Below are positions 53,829 through 63,850 of a DNA stretch of 64,000 nucleotides, in pieces. Origin of the DNA: Pectinophora gossypiella. Taxonomy: Eukaryota > Arthropoda > Insecta > Lepidoptera > Gelechiidae. Under the pieces are notes generated by a model that saw only the letters and a program-made list of their open reading frames with translations, did not search any database and was not told the DNA's origin. A program made the translations under genes and the position numbers. Every line of letters begins with the position of its first letter. The first letter of the stretch is position 1. The stretch is from contig NW_026063260.1 of assembly GCF_024362695.1 (NCBI RefSeq), positions 186,001 through 250,000 of the forward strand, written 5' to 3'.

Positions 53829-55247
53829 TCAAAACGCCGAATAGCCCCACCGATCAGGTTGTCTCAGTGTCCTGCCAGAACGTGAAAATTGAGGTTGAGA
53901 TACACTTGACAACGGTATATTATTATTATTACTACCGGATGGAGATTGTAAACGACCACCGGTACTGTATGTTGGTTCCTCATCCGGGAACCTCATATCA
54001 TCGTATGGCAATACATTATCTCTTTCTGTACAATTTTGTTTATTTATATATTGTCCCCTATCAATATTAAGATGTCTACGATTTCGAACTAGTGTTCCAC
54101 CGTCCACTAGCTTCACCAAATATGAACGTTTTCCGACCAGTCCATTTACTATCGCCCTTACCCACTGCTTATTTACTCTGACTCGCACTTGTTGACCTAT
54201 ACTTAGAGGCAGCATATCCATTGCTCCTTTATCATAATATTTCTTCTGTTTTTGCTGGCGATTATCTAAATGTAATCTTATATTTTTGTGAATTTTAGGT
54301 TTTAACATTTTTGGATTACAAGGTATTATAGTTCTCATTTTCCTATTATTCAACAACTCTGCAGGAGAAGGTATATCCCTGCTGATAGGTGTATTTTCGT
54401 ATAACAACAACGCTAGTCTGAAGTCAGTATTATCATGTTGTGTCTTTTTCATTATATTTTTAATAGTTTGAATCGCCCTCTCAACTTGTCCGTTTGATTG
54501 CGCGTATCGCGGTGATGACGTAACATGCATAAAGTTCCACTGTTTTGAGAATTGTTTAAAATCTTCAGAACAATATTCCGGGCCGTTATCTGACATTACT
54601 ATGTCTGGAATGCCTTGTCTTGAAAATATGACTTTCATCTGATCAATGACGTCTTCACTACGTAAAGAATGCAGTTTTACAACTTCGATAAATTTGCTGT
54701 AGTAGTCTATTACTATTAAATACTTTTCGCCTTTGTAATGAAAAGTATCTGTACCAACCTTCGACCATGCTCTGTTTGGTATCTCATGTGGAATCATTTT
54801 CTCCTTTGCGTTCGCATTTTTAAAAGTTATGCACGCTTGGCACTTACTTATGTAATCTTCTAATTGACTATTAATATTTGGCCAAAACATGCATTCTCTC
54901 ACTCGTAATTTACACTTTTCTAAACCCAAATGTCCTACATGTACTTTCTTCAGCATTTCAGAACGCATTGCTTTTGGAATAACAACTCGACTACCTCTCC
55001 ATACTAAGCCATATGATTTAGTTAGCTCATCTTTATATGACCAATAGGCAGTCACCTCATCTGGTAATAAATTTTTATGTTCGGGCCATCCCTTATCTAT
55101 GTATGTTATAACCATCTGAAGTTGATTATCATTCTGCGTACACTTTTGTAAATGTACAAAGTGTGTTACAGTGAGCGGATTGCACGTAGTAACAGCACAC
55201 ACTTGCGCCAGCGCATCGAAGTGATCACGCGTCTCGGGATCGCGATA
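53829..55247 (-). pseudogene. pol: Element E integrase region
   Basis: In the same frame as RT-RNase H, separated by TAA at 55248-55250. The zinc region has HVGHLG...CQACITFK. The catalytic core has Asp in GTDTFHYKGE, Asp in MSDNGPEY and Glu in GQVERAIQT. The C-terminal part includes DMLPLSIGQQVRVRVNKQW. The domain itself is undamaged (open from 55247; first ATG at 55202), but it can be made only by readthrough or a separate start. Confidence 0.88.
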
Positions 55248-56579
55248 TTAAACCGGTTCCGGGGCCCTTGATAGCGCGTCCGCAATAAACAAATACTTGC
55301 CCGGCTTGTATACTAATTTAAATGAGTAAAGCTGTAATCGTAATAGCATCCTTTGTAATCTAGCTGGTGCACAGGCTATAGGTTTACTAATAATATTTAT
55401 TAGTGGTTTATGATCTGTTTCTATGATGACATCTGATTTGCCATAAATGTAAGAATAAAACTTTTTGCATGCGAATACACAGGCCAATAACTCCTTTTCT
55501 ATTTGCGCGTAATTTTGTTCTGCATTTGTCAGTGACCTTGACGCGTAGCTGACGGGTAAATTATCCTGCAGTAAACATGCACCCAATCCATTTCTACTGG
55601 CATCGACCGACAGTACTACCGGTTTCTCTACAACATAATATTGTAATACTGGTACTGTTGTAAGACATTTTTGTAAATTTTCGAACGATTTCTGATGGTC
55701 TGCTGTCCAATGCCATTCTACGTCCTTTTTTATTAAGTCTCTTAATGTGTGCGTTTTCTCTGCTAAATTAGGCACAAACCTACCAACATAATTAACAAGA
55801 CCTAGGAATCTTTCTAATTCTTTGCTGGATTCTGGAACCTTCATATTTTTTATAGCTGATGTGTGTGACTCATCTGGATAAATCCCATTCTGTGTAATTT
55901 TATGACCAAGGTACTTAATTTCTTTCAATGCAAACTTGCATTTTTCTTTATTTAATTTCAAATTTTTTGTTCTACATCGGTCCAAAACTTTTTTTAGTCT
56001 GTAATCATGTTCCTGTTTTGTTTTCCCATACACCAACAAGTCATCTACAAACAAACATACTCCTTCCAAATCATCGAAATGCTCATACATTTTTTTATGA
56101 AACACTTCTGAGGCTGATTTTATACCATATGGCAAACGTAAAAATTTATACCTTCCAAACGCAGTGTTGAAAGTACACAAGTTAGTGCTGTCGGTGTGTA
56201 ATTTTAGTTGCCAGAAACCATTTTTTGCATTCAATGTACTAAAATATTTGGATCCTGCCAGATTAGCAGTAATTTCATCTATTGTTGGCAAATGAAAATG
56301 TTCTCGCTTTATAGCTTTGTTTAGATTTTTCGGATCTAAACAAATTCTTAGATCCCCATTTGGCTTTCGTACCACCGTCATGCTATTCACCCAGTCGTTC
56401 GGCCCTTCCACTTTCGAAATAATCCCCTGCTTCTCCATATCTTGTAACTTATTGTTTAAGCTGTCTTTAATAGCCAATGGTAATTTTCGTGGCGCATGTA
56501 CTACAGGACGAACTGTTTCGTCAATTCCAATCTTATATTCACCTGGCAAACAACCTACACCTTCAAAAATATCCGCATA
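55248..56579 (-). pseudogene. pol: Element E reverse transcriptase and RNase H
   Basis: RT boxes: MTVVRKPNGDLRICLDPKNLN, FSTLNAKNGFWQL, LRLPYGIKSASEVF and FVDD. RNase H has SVDASRNGLG and ETDHKPL. The TAG at 56580 separates it from protease and TAA at 55248 separates it from integrase; both are single-codon breaks in a continuous frame. The usual DxxxGFWQ region reads LNAKNGFWQ, so the RT first Asp is Asn here. Confidence 0.88.
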
Positions 56580-56881
56580 CTATTTTAGTATTTTCTTTTT
56601 ATTTTCACTGTTTTCTATTTCACTTTTTACTGCCAACGTTAATTTAATTAAATTTAGTTCTTGACAGGAATGACATCCCAATATTGGAGGAGAAGTCACA
56701 TCTGCTATGATAAAATCCAAAATGTAATCTAAGTCTTTATATTTTATTTTTAAATTGCATTTACCAATAACTTTAATATCACCACCCGAATACCCTCGCA
56801 GTCGAATAGATGTCTTGATGAGATCATCTTCGTCAATACCAATTTTTTGTAAATAACTACGAGGCAAGACATTTGTATCTG
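56580..56881 (-). pseudogene. pol: Element E protease C-terminal half
   Basis: LPRSYLQKIGI...LRGYSGGDIKVIGKCNL...FIIADVTSPPILGCHSCQEL is the second half of an aspartic protease of Mag type (ILG box). It is cut from its DTG half by the inserted TIR element and ends at TAG 56580-56582. Confidence 0.82.
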
Positions 56882-57149
56882 TATCGTGGCCATATCATAG
56901 AATTGATCATTTCATGAAATGATCGACCATTTCATGAAATGGTCGTATTTCATGAAATAGAACAACATTCGTTGGCCACATCATGATGTGGTTTGGCCAG
57001 ATCAATGAACACAAAACGTTTAACGATATGACCAACTAAATGCATGATTACTTCATGATATGGCCAAACGTTAGTGATCATATCGTAAAATAGTAACATT
57101 ATCCACCGGTAGTGGCGCTGGTGTCGCTTTGTTTATGTTTTGCATAATG

Positions 57150-57596
57150 GCGGCGGACAATAATTATTCTTGTGTGGACGCGAATAATACGAATAATAAT
57201 GAGCAAATACAAGATAAAAGTGCATTGAAGCAATGTTTTGACACTAAGGTGAAAAGAAAAACTCGTATTAACAGTAGACAACAACTTTATTTTTATTTTT
57301 AGGTTATATGGCAAATAATGAAGGTCGAGTGACCACGCTACGTAAATCAATGGACTATTATTGGATTTCAAAATATGATATAATTAAAACTGCGAATGAA
57401 GAGATATTAATTTTAAAAAAGAAAAATATAGACGATCCTACTGTCCGTAAAGTTTCTTTTTTTGACGTGACTTATTGTAGATATGCCGCAGATGGCATTA
57501 ACTACTTGAAACAGGATTCTATTAAAACGCATAAATGTTTTTGTCATAATTTAAATTATCATAATCCTTTTTTTTATAATCTTTACAAGGTATAAC
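57150..57596 (+). CDS. Unrecognised ORF carried by the Ginger-like element
   Basis: An ATG in ATAATGGCGGCGG context opens a frame of ~50 codons (MAADNNYSCVDANN...). A second open stretch starts at 57308 (MANNEGRVTTLRKSMDYYW) and ends at TAA 57594-57596. A short intron from a GT in 57257-57280 to the TTTTTAG at 57302 could join them in phase, but it would be unusually small. The second part has a compact, non-random region (KVSFFDVTYCRYAADGINYL...HKCFC). I do not recognise the family. It could be a captured host exon or the start of a lost transposase. Confidence 0.35.
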
Positions 57597-57600
57597 AGTA

Positions 57601-57625
57601 GGTGGCCCTTGGGCCACCCCTACGC
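57601..57625. repeat. Small hairpin GGTGGCCC...GGGCCACC
   Basis: 8-bp stem with a 2-base centre just after the ORF stop. It could act as a transcript-end structure; this is not established. Confidence 0.5.
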
Positions 57626-58061
57626 CGCCAGTATGTTTATCTTACACACGAAAAGTATACTGAATGATGACCAATGGCATGAAATAGTGTCAAAAAATAT
57701 GACGACGACTTCAAAGCGAGATGCAGTTACGGCGTATATGTCAACTACATCAACACTCCGTTAATCGAAAATGACTTTTTAATTTTTAATTGACTTTTAA
57801 ACATTTTTGTACTTTGTACTAGAGTAATACATTATTTCCTACCTTATTTCGCGTTTTTATTACACCACTTATCATGGACACCCTACATTAATGATATGGC
57901 CAAACGTGGATGGAAATATCATTAAACGCTGACGTTTAAACGATATGGTCAGTTGAAGTTGGCCATTTCATGAAATACGACCATTTCATGAAATGGTCGA
58001 TCATTTCATGAAATGGTCGATCATTTCATGAAATGGTCAATTCTATGATCTGGCCACGACA

Positions 58062-59152
58062 TCTGCACCCGTATCAATTTTAAACGATACCTCCGTATTG
58101 TTTATTGACAATCTCACACACCAGTTATTGTAAGGTTGATTAACATAATGGATTACCTGATCGGCGAAGTTATCCTCCTGCACCTCGTATACATTGCACA
58201 CTCTTGAAAAGTGATTCAGATTATTACATTTTAGACATCTTTTACCGTATGCCGGACAACCGTTATATTTATGACTCATACCGCACCTCTCACAGATAGA
58301 TCGTACACCATTACGTTTCACCTCGTGTTGTTGTTTATTATTATAATTGTACGTTGACCGCGGCTGCATAGGCGTACGATAAACGCGATACGATAAGTGC
58401 GCGGTACTCGCGGTATAGGCAGGCGAGCGGGACGGCGGCGGCGGCGGCCGATGCGCGCGCGCTGCTCCTCGACCGCCCCGGCTCGAGCCAGCTCCACGGC
58501 GGGATACCCAGTACATTCTGTAGTCTTCATTTTCTTCTGTTCCATACCCGTCTACATTTCTACTGTCTACAGTATATGCGTTGTGTTCTACAAAATCCTT
58601 TTTTATCACTCCTGCTTGAACTTTAGACATTTGTGCGATGTTACATAAGTCCACCGATTTTTTTAAAGTCAAATCTGGTTCACGCAGTAAGCGTTCTCGC
58701 ATAGCGTTTTCATGTATGCCACATATCAATCTGTCTCGTACCAGATCGTCACACAAAGTACCGAACTCACAGTTAGCAGCCAATTTCTTTAACTCGAATG
58801 CATATTGTTCTATAGATTCTCCATTTTGCTGATCGCGAGTGAAAAATCGATGACGGATCACAGTTATATTCTTTTTTAACAAAAAAAAATTATCAAATTT
58901 ACTTATTAACGTTTTTAAGTCCGAAAATTTTTCACTAAATTGTTCGTATACCTCCCGACACTGCTCTCCAACTATGTGTAAAAATATATTTATTTGCACT
59001 TTTGGTCCTTTATTAGCAAGTTCACACGCCTCATAATAAATTAAAAATGCAGATTTCCATTTCATCCAATCTTTGGACACATTTCCCGAGGTTACATTTT
59101 CTAAATTATTCACATATGAAAACGGCGGTGGTGGTGGCAAAGTAGATTCCAT
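58062..59152 (-). pseudogene. gag: Element E gag and protease N-terminal half
   Basis: Starts at ATG 59152 (MESTLPPPPPF). Capsid-like region ~25-190 (KWKSAFLIYYEA, ESIEQYAFELKKLA, MRERLLREPDL), an Arg/Gly/Pro-rich stretch (~220-250), then CERCGMSHKYNGC and CLKCNNLNHFSRVC knuckles. The protease begins with SFKIDTGADV and is cut right there. The 1184 bp of insert plus TSD is the only thing separating it from the second protease half, and the frame matches across it. Confidence 0.88.
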
Positions 59153-59277
59153 TGCTTTGCGGTATTATCTTTAAAAAATATGTATTCATCTACACATTCC
59201 TATTAACGATTTTCACTTTTTCTTTTTTTTAGTTCTCTTGATCTGTATTACTTTACTTTTATACCACGGAATTTAGT

Positions 59278-59295
59278 TCTGACCCGACTGCGCCA
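59278..59295 (-). promoter_or_regulatory. Primer-binding site of element E
   Basis: TGGCGCAGTCGGGTCAGA on the minus strand, adjacent to the LTR end CTCGACA. Confidence 0.75.
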
Positions 59296-59556
59296 TGTCG
59301 AGTATGTAGGTATGTATTAAAACACCGGTGCTAGGATGACGACTGATTTATTCCACACAAGTAACTACCGACAATCATATTATTTACAAATACCCACAAA
59401 AATATCCTACAAATTACTGAAAGAAAACATTTCACTAATGTATGAAATAACATTAGATTTGATTAGAAACAACCGTTTCTACATTCAAATCAAATTTGAC
59501 CTTTGAACCCAATATATGATTGAATGTTGCGGTAGTGTGACATTAGGTTCATAACA
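59296..59556 (-). repeat. 5' LTR of element E (about 261 bp)
   Basis: On the minus strand it runs TGTTATGAACC...CTCGACA with a GGAATAAATC polyadenylation-like signal. The start is set by the TG tip only, because no second LTR exists in the window to compare. Confidence 0.6.
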
Positions 59557-59617
59557 AATAACAGTTGATACCGCACTGTATTTATAAGGTGCCATATTTC
59601 GAACATCCTCTTAATAA

Positions 59618-59702
59618 ACTAAACAGTGCAGTGGAAAAAGTGCCGGTCTTGGCTCTCAAGGACTTGTGAGAACCGAGTTCAATCCTCGCTAAATGACATT
59701 GA
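59618..59702 (+). ncRNA. tRNA-like SINE head or tRNA pseudogene
   Basis: A box-like AGTGCAGTGG. The anticodon-arm-like part is GTCTTGGCTCTCAAGGAC. A clear T-arm follows, CGAG-TTCAATC-CTCG, matching a Pol III B box. The acceptor stem is not complete and T-rich sequence follows, so a tRNA-derived SINE fragment is more likely than a working tRNA. Confidence 0.55.
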
Positions 59703-59837
59703 ACTTTTTGACTTTTTTTTTCTGATTTGGATTTTTTTGTCGATTTTTGTTTTGTTTTCGTTACTTTTTTGGGGGACTAGCTACAAAAGTTAGTCCAATA
59801 AGTTTTTTTTTTTCCTTAATAAGAAACATCGAGTAAT

Positions 59838-60347
59838 ATGCCGAAGACTTGCAATAAATGTAAACAAAATATTAAAGATCGCCATTATCTAAGTTGTTCT
59901 GTATGCAATAGTCATTTTCACGTACCAGATTGCACAGCTGTTACGACAAAAAGATTTTATCTAATGTCTCCTTCTAAAAGAATTATATGGAAGTGCGATC
60001 CATGCTGGGAGGACGCTCACAAAAGGGATCAAGGGACATCTTCAAGGAACATAGAAAAAATAAATATCACAACGCGTAATTCCCTTGACAGTTTGTCAGT
60101 CGACGAGGAGGATGATCTGAACTATTCATCTTTTTCGAACAATGTACATAATACGAGTTGCCCGGAATTAGGAGAAAATGTCTATCCGCTCGCTTGCCCG
60201 CCCGGCCTTCGACCTGCGCGCTACTTTGCCCCGTTTGCCGACCGCCGTGAATCAACTTTGCCCGTTCGTTTTCGCTACTTAGCGCGGTGCCGTGCGGCGT
60301 GGCTCGAGTTCGACGAAACCATTCATTGTGACTCAACTTGTTATTAG
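59838..60347 (+). CDS. PHD-finger ORF, probable LINE ORF1 fragment (169 aa)
   Basis: Residues ~5-60 form a PHD-type finger (CNKCKQN...CSVC...HFHVPDC...CDPC), similar in layout to the CR1 ORF1 finger at 29910-30785. An acidic Ser-rich stretch follows to ~115. From about 60175 the DNA becomes GC-rich and the protein loses resemblance to ORF1, so the end is likely a fusion with unrelated sequence. No ORF2 follows. Most likely a 5' piece of a CR1 element; a host PHD gene is less likely. Confidence 0.6.
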   Translation: MPKTCNKCKQNIKDRHYLSCSVCNSHFHVPDCTAVTTKRFYLMSPSKRIIWKCDPCWEDAHKRDQGTSSRNIEKINITTRNSLDSLSVDEEDDLNYSSFSNNVHNTSCPELGENVYPLACPPGLRPARYFAPFADRRESTLPVRFRYLARCRAAWLEFDETIHCDSTCY

Positions 60348-61289
60348 AACCCTGTCAAGTGTTGTTTTCTATGTTTAGAATAAACAAAGCTATTTATTTA
60401 AGTGCTTTGTTTATCGATATTTGACTACAGTGTAAAGTTATCATAGGTTGAACACAGAGCTAGTGCGTTTTTGAGCACGATTTGTGTTTGAACGATCATA
60501 TTTCAAAAATTAAAGCGATAACATAGGGTTTTTTATTTTTCATTACAATATATATACTATAAACATGAGGATAGTAAATAAAAACATACACGTGTTCCTA
60601 CAAAAATATTTATTTACAGCTCTTTTATTTTGCATAAAAATTTGGCGGCGCAACCGTAATTTTAGACAAACTTTTATCATCACAGATGCGCAAATAATAC
60701 ATCTAGGCCTACAATTTAAGTAGTATAATATAGATTATTTTATATTCTTACGAAATATACAAACATCCAATCGATAGCGTAAGCCATTACTGAAATATGT
60801 TAAAATTAATGCTGCAGGTCTCATTCGAACAGTGAAAGCAATGTAGTTTTACAGATTTTTTGTTCTACAAAATAGACAATGTAAAAACAATAATAATTAA
60901 ACCAAATAGAAAATTTCAAGCCCTTTCTAAAAATATATCACACTTGTGTATTGTACTGTATTACAAAAACATATTCAAGAGTAAACAACAACATTGGCAG
61001 CAAATTGGCAGGCTACACCAATATTTAAGGTGCGGTACACACCGACCGAGTGTGATCCGGAAAATATTTTTTCCGGATCCAGAGTTTCGTCGATTTTGTT
61101 TGTTGTTGACTGTCTGTGACATCAATCCCAAAACACCGTTAATTATTACTTCCGTAGTTTATGTATTTCAAATTTCGGCATTTTTGTTTTGTAAGAATAT
61201 GTGCTGTGAAGTTTACAATAAAGATAAATTAAATTAAATTAAATTTTGACTTTTTTGTTTCGATCTTATGTAGATATATTGATTTTATG
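60348..61289. other. AT-rich intergenic stretch
   Basis: No convincing gene. Inverted repeat ATAAACAAAGC with GCTTTGTTTAT (60380-60390, 60404-60414). Palindrome GATCCGGAAAA...TTTTCCGGATC at 61054-61079. An AATAAAG followed by (AAATT)n at about 61218-61246 looks like the tail of a short retroposon. The 125-codon frame at 60860-61237 lacks any family feature. Confidence 0.6.
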
Positions 61290-61291
61290 TA

Positions 61292-61543
61292 GGGTGCAAA
61301 AAAATTAGCTGATCAAACTTCAGGGTGTGATTTCACCCATGAAACTGAACAACTTTCCCCAAGGAACATAAGTCGAAATATGAGAAAAAAATTTGAAAAA
61401 TTTGACTCAGCAGATGATGCAATTTGTATGGGAGGTCCAAAATTCTTTTCATATTTTGACCTATGCTCCTTGGGGAAAGTTGTTCAGTTTCATGGGTAAG
61501 AATCACACCTTGAAGTTTGGTCAGCTAATTTTTTTGCATCCTG
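61292..61543. mobile_element. Fold-back MITE (about 252 bp)
   Basis: Near-palindrome flanked by TA. Arms of ~100 bp share GCAAAAAAATTAGCTGA, CCCATGAAACTGAAC and AACTTTCCCCAAGGA, with about 10% mismatch. The TA duplication fits mobilisation by a Tc1/mariner transposase. It has no coding capacity. Confidence 0.85.
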
Positions 61544-61621
61544 TATATTTTGATACGTACTCTGACATAGACTAGGTAGTCGGATCCGGAGTAAACAAAA
61601 AAAAAACCAAAAAAGCTTGCA

Positions 61622-63420
61622 CTAAACGGCGGGATTCTGCGCTAGATTAATATGGTATGCCTCGTAGCATCCTATGATACACAGATTAACATTGCAGGTG
61701 GTACACCGCCATACCGTCGAGCGCTGCACTTTGGCAGCGTAGCAGAGCTTGCAGCGCTGTTTTTTTGTGTTTTTTCCTGGCATGTGCATATTCCGTATGC
61801 ATGCCGCTGGTGCTGGTCGTGCCGCCGGTGCTAAAGACCGGGAAGGTGCTGCTGATCTGCTGCTTTGCAGCAGTTGCTTTGCCAACTGCAGGCGGAATTC
61901 ACGGTAACGAAGAGCGTGAGTGCGGTTGTGGTTGAACATTACAAAAGCATTATGCACTGATACATTTACAAGTCGGCGGAAGAATTTTTTGTACCAGATT
62001 ATGTTTCTTGATCTCTCAATGGGATAGGCAGACAGCATTTGGTCTTTGTGGTCGATGCCCCCCATTGAGAGATTATAATCAAGTACAACTTGCGGTTTAT
62101 ACCGGTAGTAACCGTATTTTTCAATTCCGCCGACTTGTATGGGATGGAAAGAGGAAATCATTGCCACAACATTTTTGTCCATCCACACAACCACACTCAG
62201 GTCCTTTGTCGTACTGAATGCTACCTCACCCTGCTTCATGTTTTTTTTTGTTTTTTTTTTAAGAGTTTCGGGGACAAACTCTCGGTTGAGTCGTAGAGTA
62301 CCCATCGAATCAGTCTTGTGCTGAACTTTTAGGATCCGAGACAAAAGAGGCGCATTATAAAAATTGTCCATTATTAAAGTATGGCCTTTATCAAAAAGTG
62401 GTCTCGTTAAGTTCAGCACAATCTGGGACGTGGCACTCTCCGGCTCGTCAGATTCTTGCCCGCGCTCTTCCGGCTCCCCGTCTTGTACCACATGTGTGTG
62501 GCCTTTGCCCGTGTAGACCTCCATCCGCCATAAATATCCAGTCCTGGATTCACATAATTCGTAAGACTTTATACCTACTCGAGCTCTTTTTGTAGCAATT
62601 TTTTGCGCAAATGAGAGGCGCCCCTTCCAAAGAAGGAGTGACTCGTCAATTGCTATATTTTGCTCAAGAACGTATAAAGACTTAAATTTTTTGTTTAGGT
62701 GCTCAATGATGGGCATGATTTTATCAAGTTTGGTGGACGGCACGGGCAAAGTGGTATTGTCTATAAAATGGAGACAACGTTTGATGATGACGAAACGGTT
62801 ATAAGTCATTATTTCTTTAAAATTGCCTATTTGGAGTTCTCCAATCGCGGGATACCAATATTCTCTCTCCACATAATCTATAACCAGTGACTGTAACATT
62901 AAAACTGCTAAAAACCGTAGGATTTCGTCACTGGTCACGTCTTTCCAACGGCTTAATCTAGAATTTTTCTTGGATGGTATGGTTGACATTATTAGCTGAG
63001 CACCGTAGCGGTTGGTTTCGCGCACGATGTGAGCAATAATATCAGCATCCCAAATCTTGAAAAAAACATCTAAGGGAATTAAATCGGCGTTATCAAACGT
63101 TGGTCCAGTAGATGGCACAGTAAATGCTTCCCTGACAGACTCAAAATTTTCCGGCTCGCCTCGCCAGTCAAATTGAAGCAAATCCACTTCCGATCCCACC
63201 ACGTTCCGAAGCTCTTGGTCGGCAGCATTGTCCAGCTCCTGTATCGCCTCATCTAACTCTTGTTCAGCAATACTGTCTAAGTCCATCGGAAAATCACCGA
63301 TTTGTTTAGGTTTCAAGGAAATATCGATCATACCGACCATAATATCCGCCAACTCATCTTCATCTATTTCGCTGCCTTCGCCAGGCTCTATGAAGTCTCG
63401 CTCTATATCGATATCGACGT
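61622..63420 (-). CDS. piggyBac transposase, main exon (intact)
   Basis: DDE/D-type piggyBac transposase. The catalytic Asp are in NIAIDESLLLW, LIMDNFYNAP and MGGIDHKDQML. The insertion-type domain and a C-terminal cysteine-rich region (CKLC...CTTC...CIIGCYEAYH) bind target ends. An acidic N-terminal stretch (GEGSEIDEDELADI) continues upstream of the internal Met at 63352 to a splice acceptor (ACAACAG) at 63421. No stops over ~600 codons. It may be an active element gene or a domesticated one; no TTAA-flanked TIRs were found in the window. Confidence 0.92.
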
Positions 63421-63515
63421 CTGTTGTAAGTAAGAAAATAAATTATTTTAGGATTTGGTTCACCCTATCATCTTATGGAGGCGATACATGAAATTCAAAT
63501 AAAACTTTAAGTTAC

Positions 63516-63569
63516 CCATATCGTAATTGCTTCTTCCAGAGCCAGGCGCTGTTTGAGTGCCGGTAGAAG
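63516..63569 (-). CDS. piggyBac gene exon C (54 bp)
   Basis: Bounded by acceptor TGTTTCAG and donor GTAACT. Phase 1 at both ends. It encodes STGTQTAPGSGRSNYDM and joins in frame to the main exon (ATG G then AC GTC). Confidence 0.75.
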
Positions 63570-63652
63570 CTGAAACAGTTATAAATTTTTAGAAAGTAAG
63601 TTGAAAGGAAAAGAAATATAGGTATTTTTTAAATAATATCATATCAACTAAC

Positions 63653-63756
63653 AAGGTGTAAACCCCAGGAATTCTATCTCAGCTGGCAAGATATTTTGAG
63701 GCGATGCAGTACCCTGGATGATCCCCGTTGAGGGCGAAAATTGGATCTTGCGTTTC
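63653..63756 (-). CDS. piggyBac gene exon B (104 bp)
   Basis: Acceptor ATTGACAG and donor GTTAGT. Starting in the middle of a lysine codon, it encodes KRKIQFSPSTGIIQGT...EFLGFTP. With the end of exon A it forms KKRK, a likely nuclear localisation signal. The donor was chosen because it keeps phase with exon C. Confidence 0.7.
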
Positions 63757-63850
63757 CTGTCAATAAAAAATTGTAGAAACTGTAAATTTTGTTTATAATT
63801 TGTTTTAGAATCGGCAAAAATTAATTTATTACAGAAACAGAATAACCTAC

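Larger units (their letters stand above)
56882..58061. mobile_element. Ginger-like non-autonomous TIR element with palindrome arrays
   Basis: 1180 bp, 4-bp TSD TCTG (56878-56881, 58062-58065), and tips TATCGTGGCC/TGTCGTGGCC. TIRs of about 75-95 bp are built of two (left) or three (right) palindromes such as GACCATTTCATGAAATGGTC. Subterminal inverted pieces include CCACATCATGATGTGG and ATGATATGGCCAAACG. TGT-type tips plus a 4-bp TSD fit Ginger DNA transposons, as recalled from published descriptions. There is no integrase-like transposase; the centre carries a short ORF of unknown origin. Confidence 0.75.
53829..59556 (-). mobile_element. Mag-like Ty3/Gypsy retrotransposon E, 3'-truncated
   Basis: On the minus strand: LTR 59296-59556, PBS, then gag-pro-RT-RNase H-integrase in a single frame ending at 53829. 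The frame holds two in-frame stops and one 1180-bp inserted TIR element. CCHC-type knuckles followed directly by the protease in one frame, plus the RT sequence, fit the Mag clade (Bombyx mag). No 3' LTR was found. Confidence 0.85.

Noticed and set aside
53805..53836. Splice acceptor TTCTTTTGCAG of a host gene at the edge of element E
   Set aside because: Lies on the strand opposite to element E's integrase, directly next to its stop codon; no exon continues from it.
59618..59702. Functional tRNA gene
   Set aside because: The T-arm is good, but the acceptor stem is incomplete and the flanks look like a retroposon.
60860..61237. 125-codon ORF as a host gene
   Set aside because: AT-rich, no motif, spans a palindrome and a retroposon-like AATAAAG tail.
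61200..61260. piggyBac end at the TTAA-rich (AAATT)n stretch
   Set aside because: TTAA occurs there by simple repetition and no inverted terminal partner is visible within the window.
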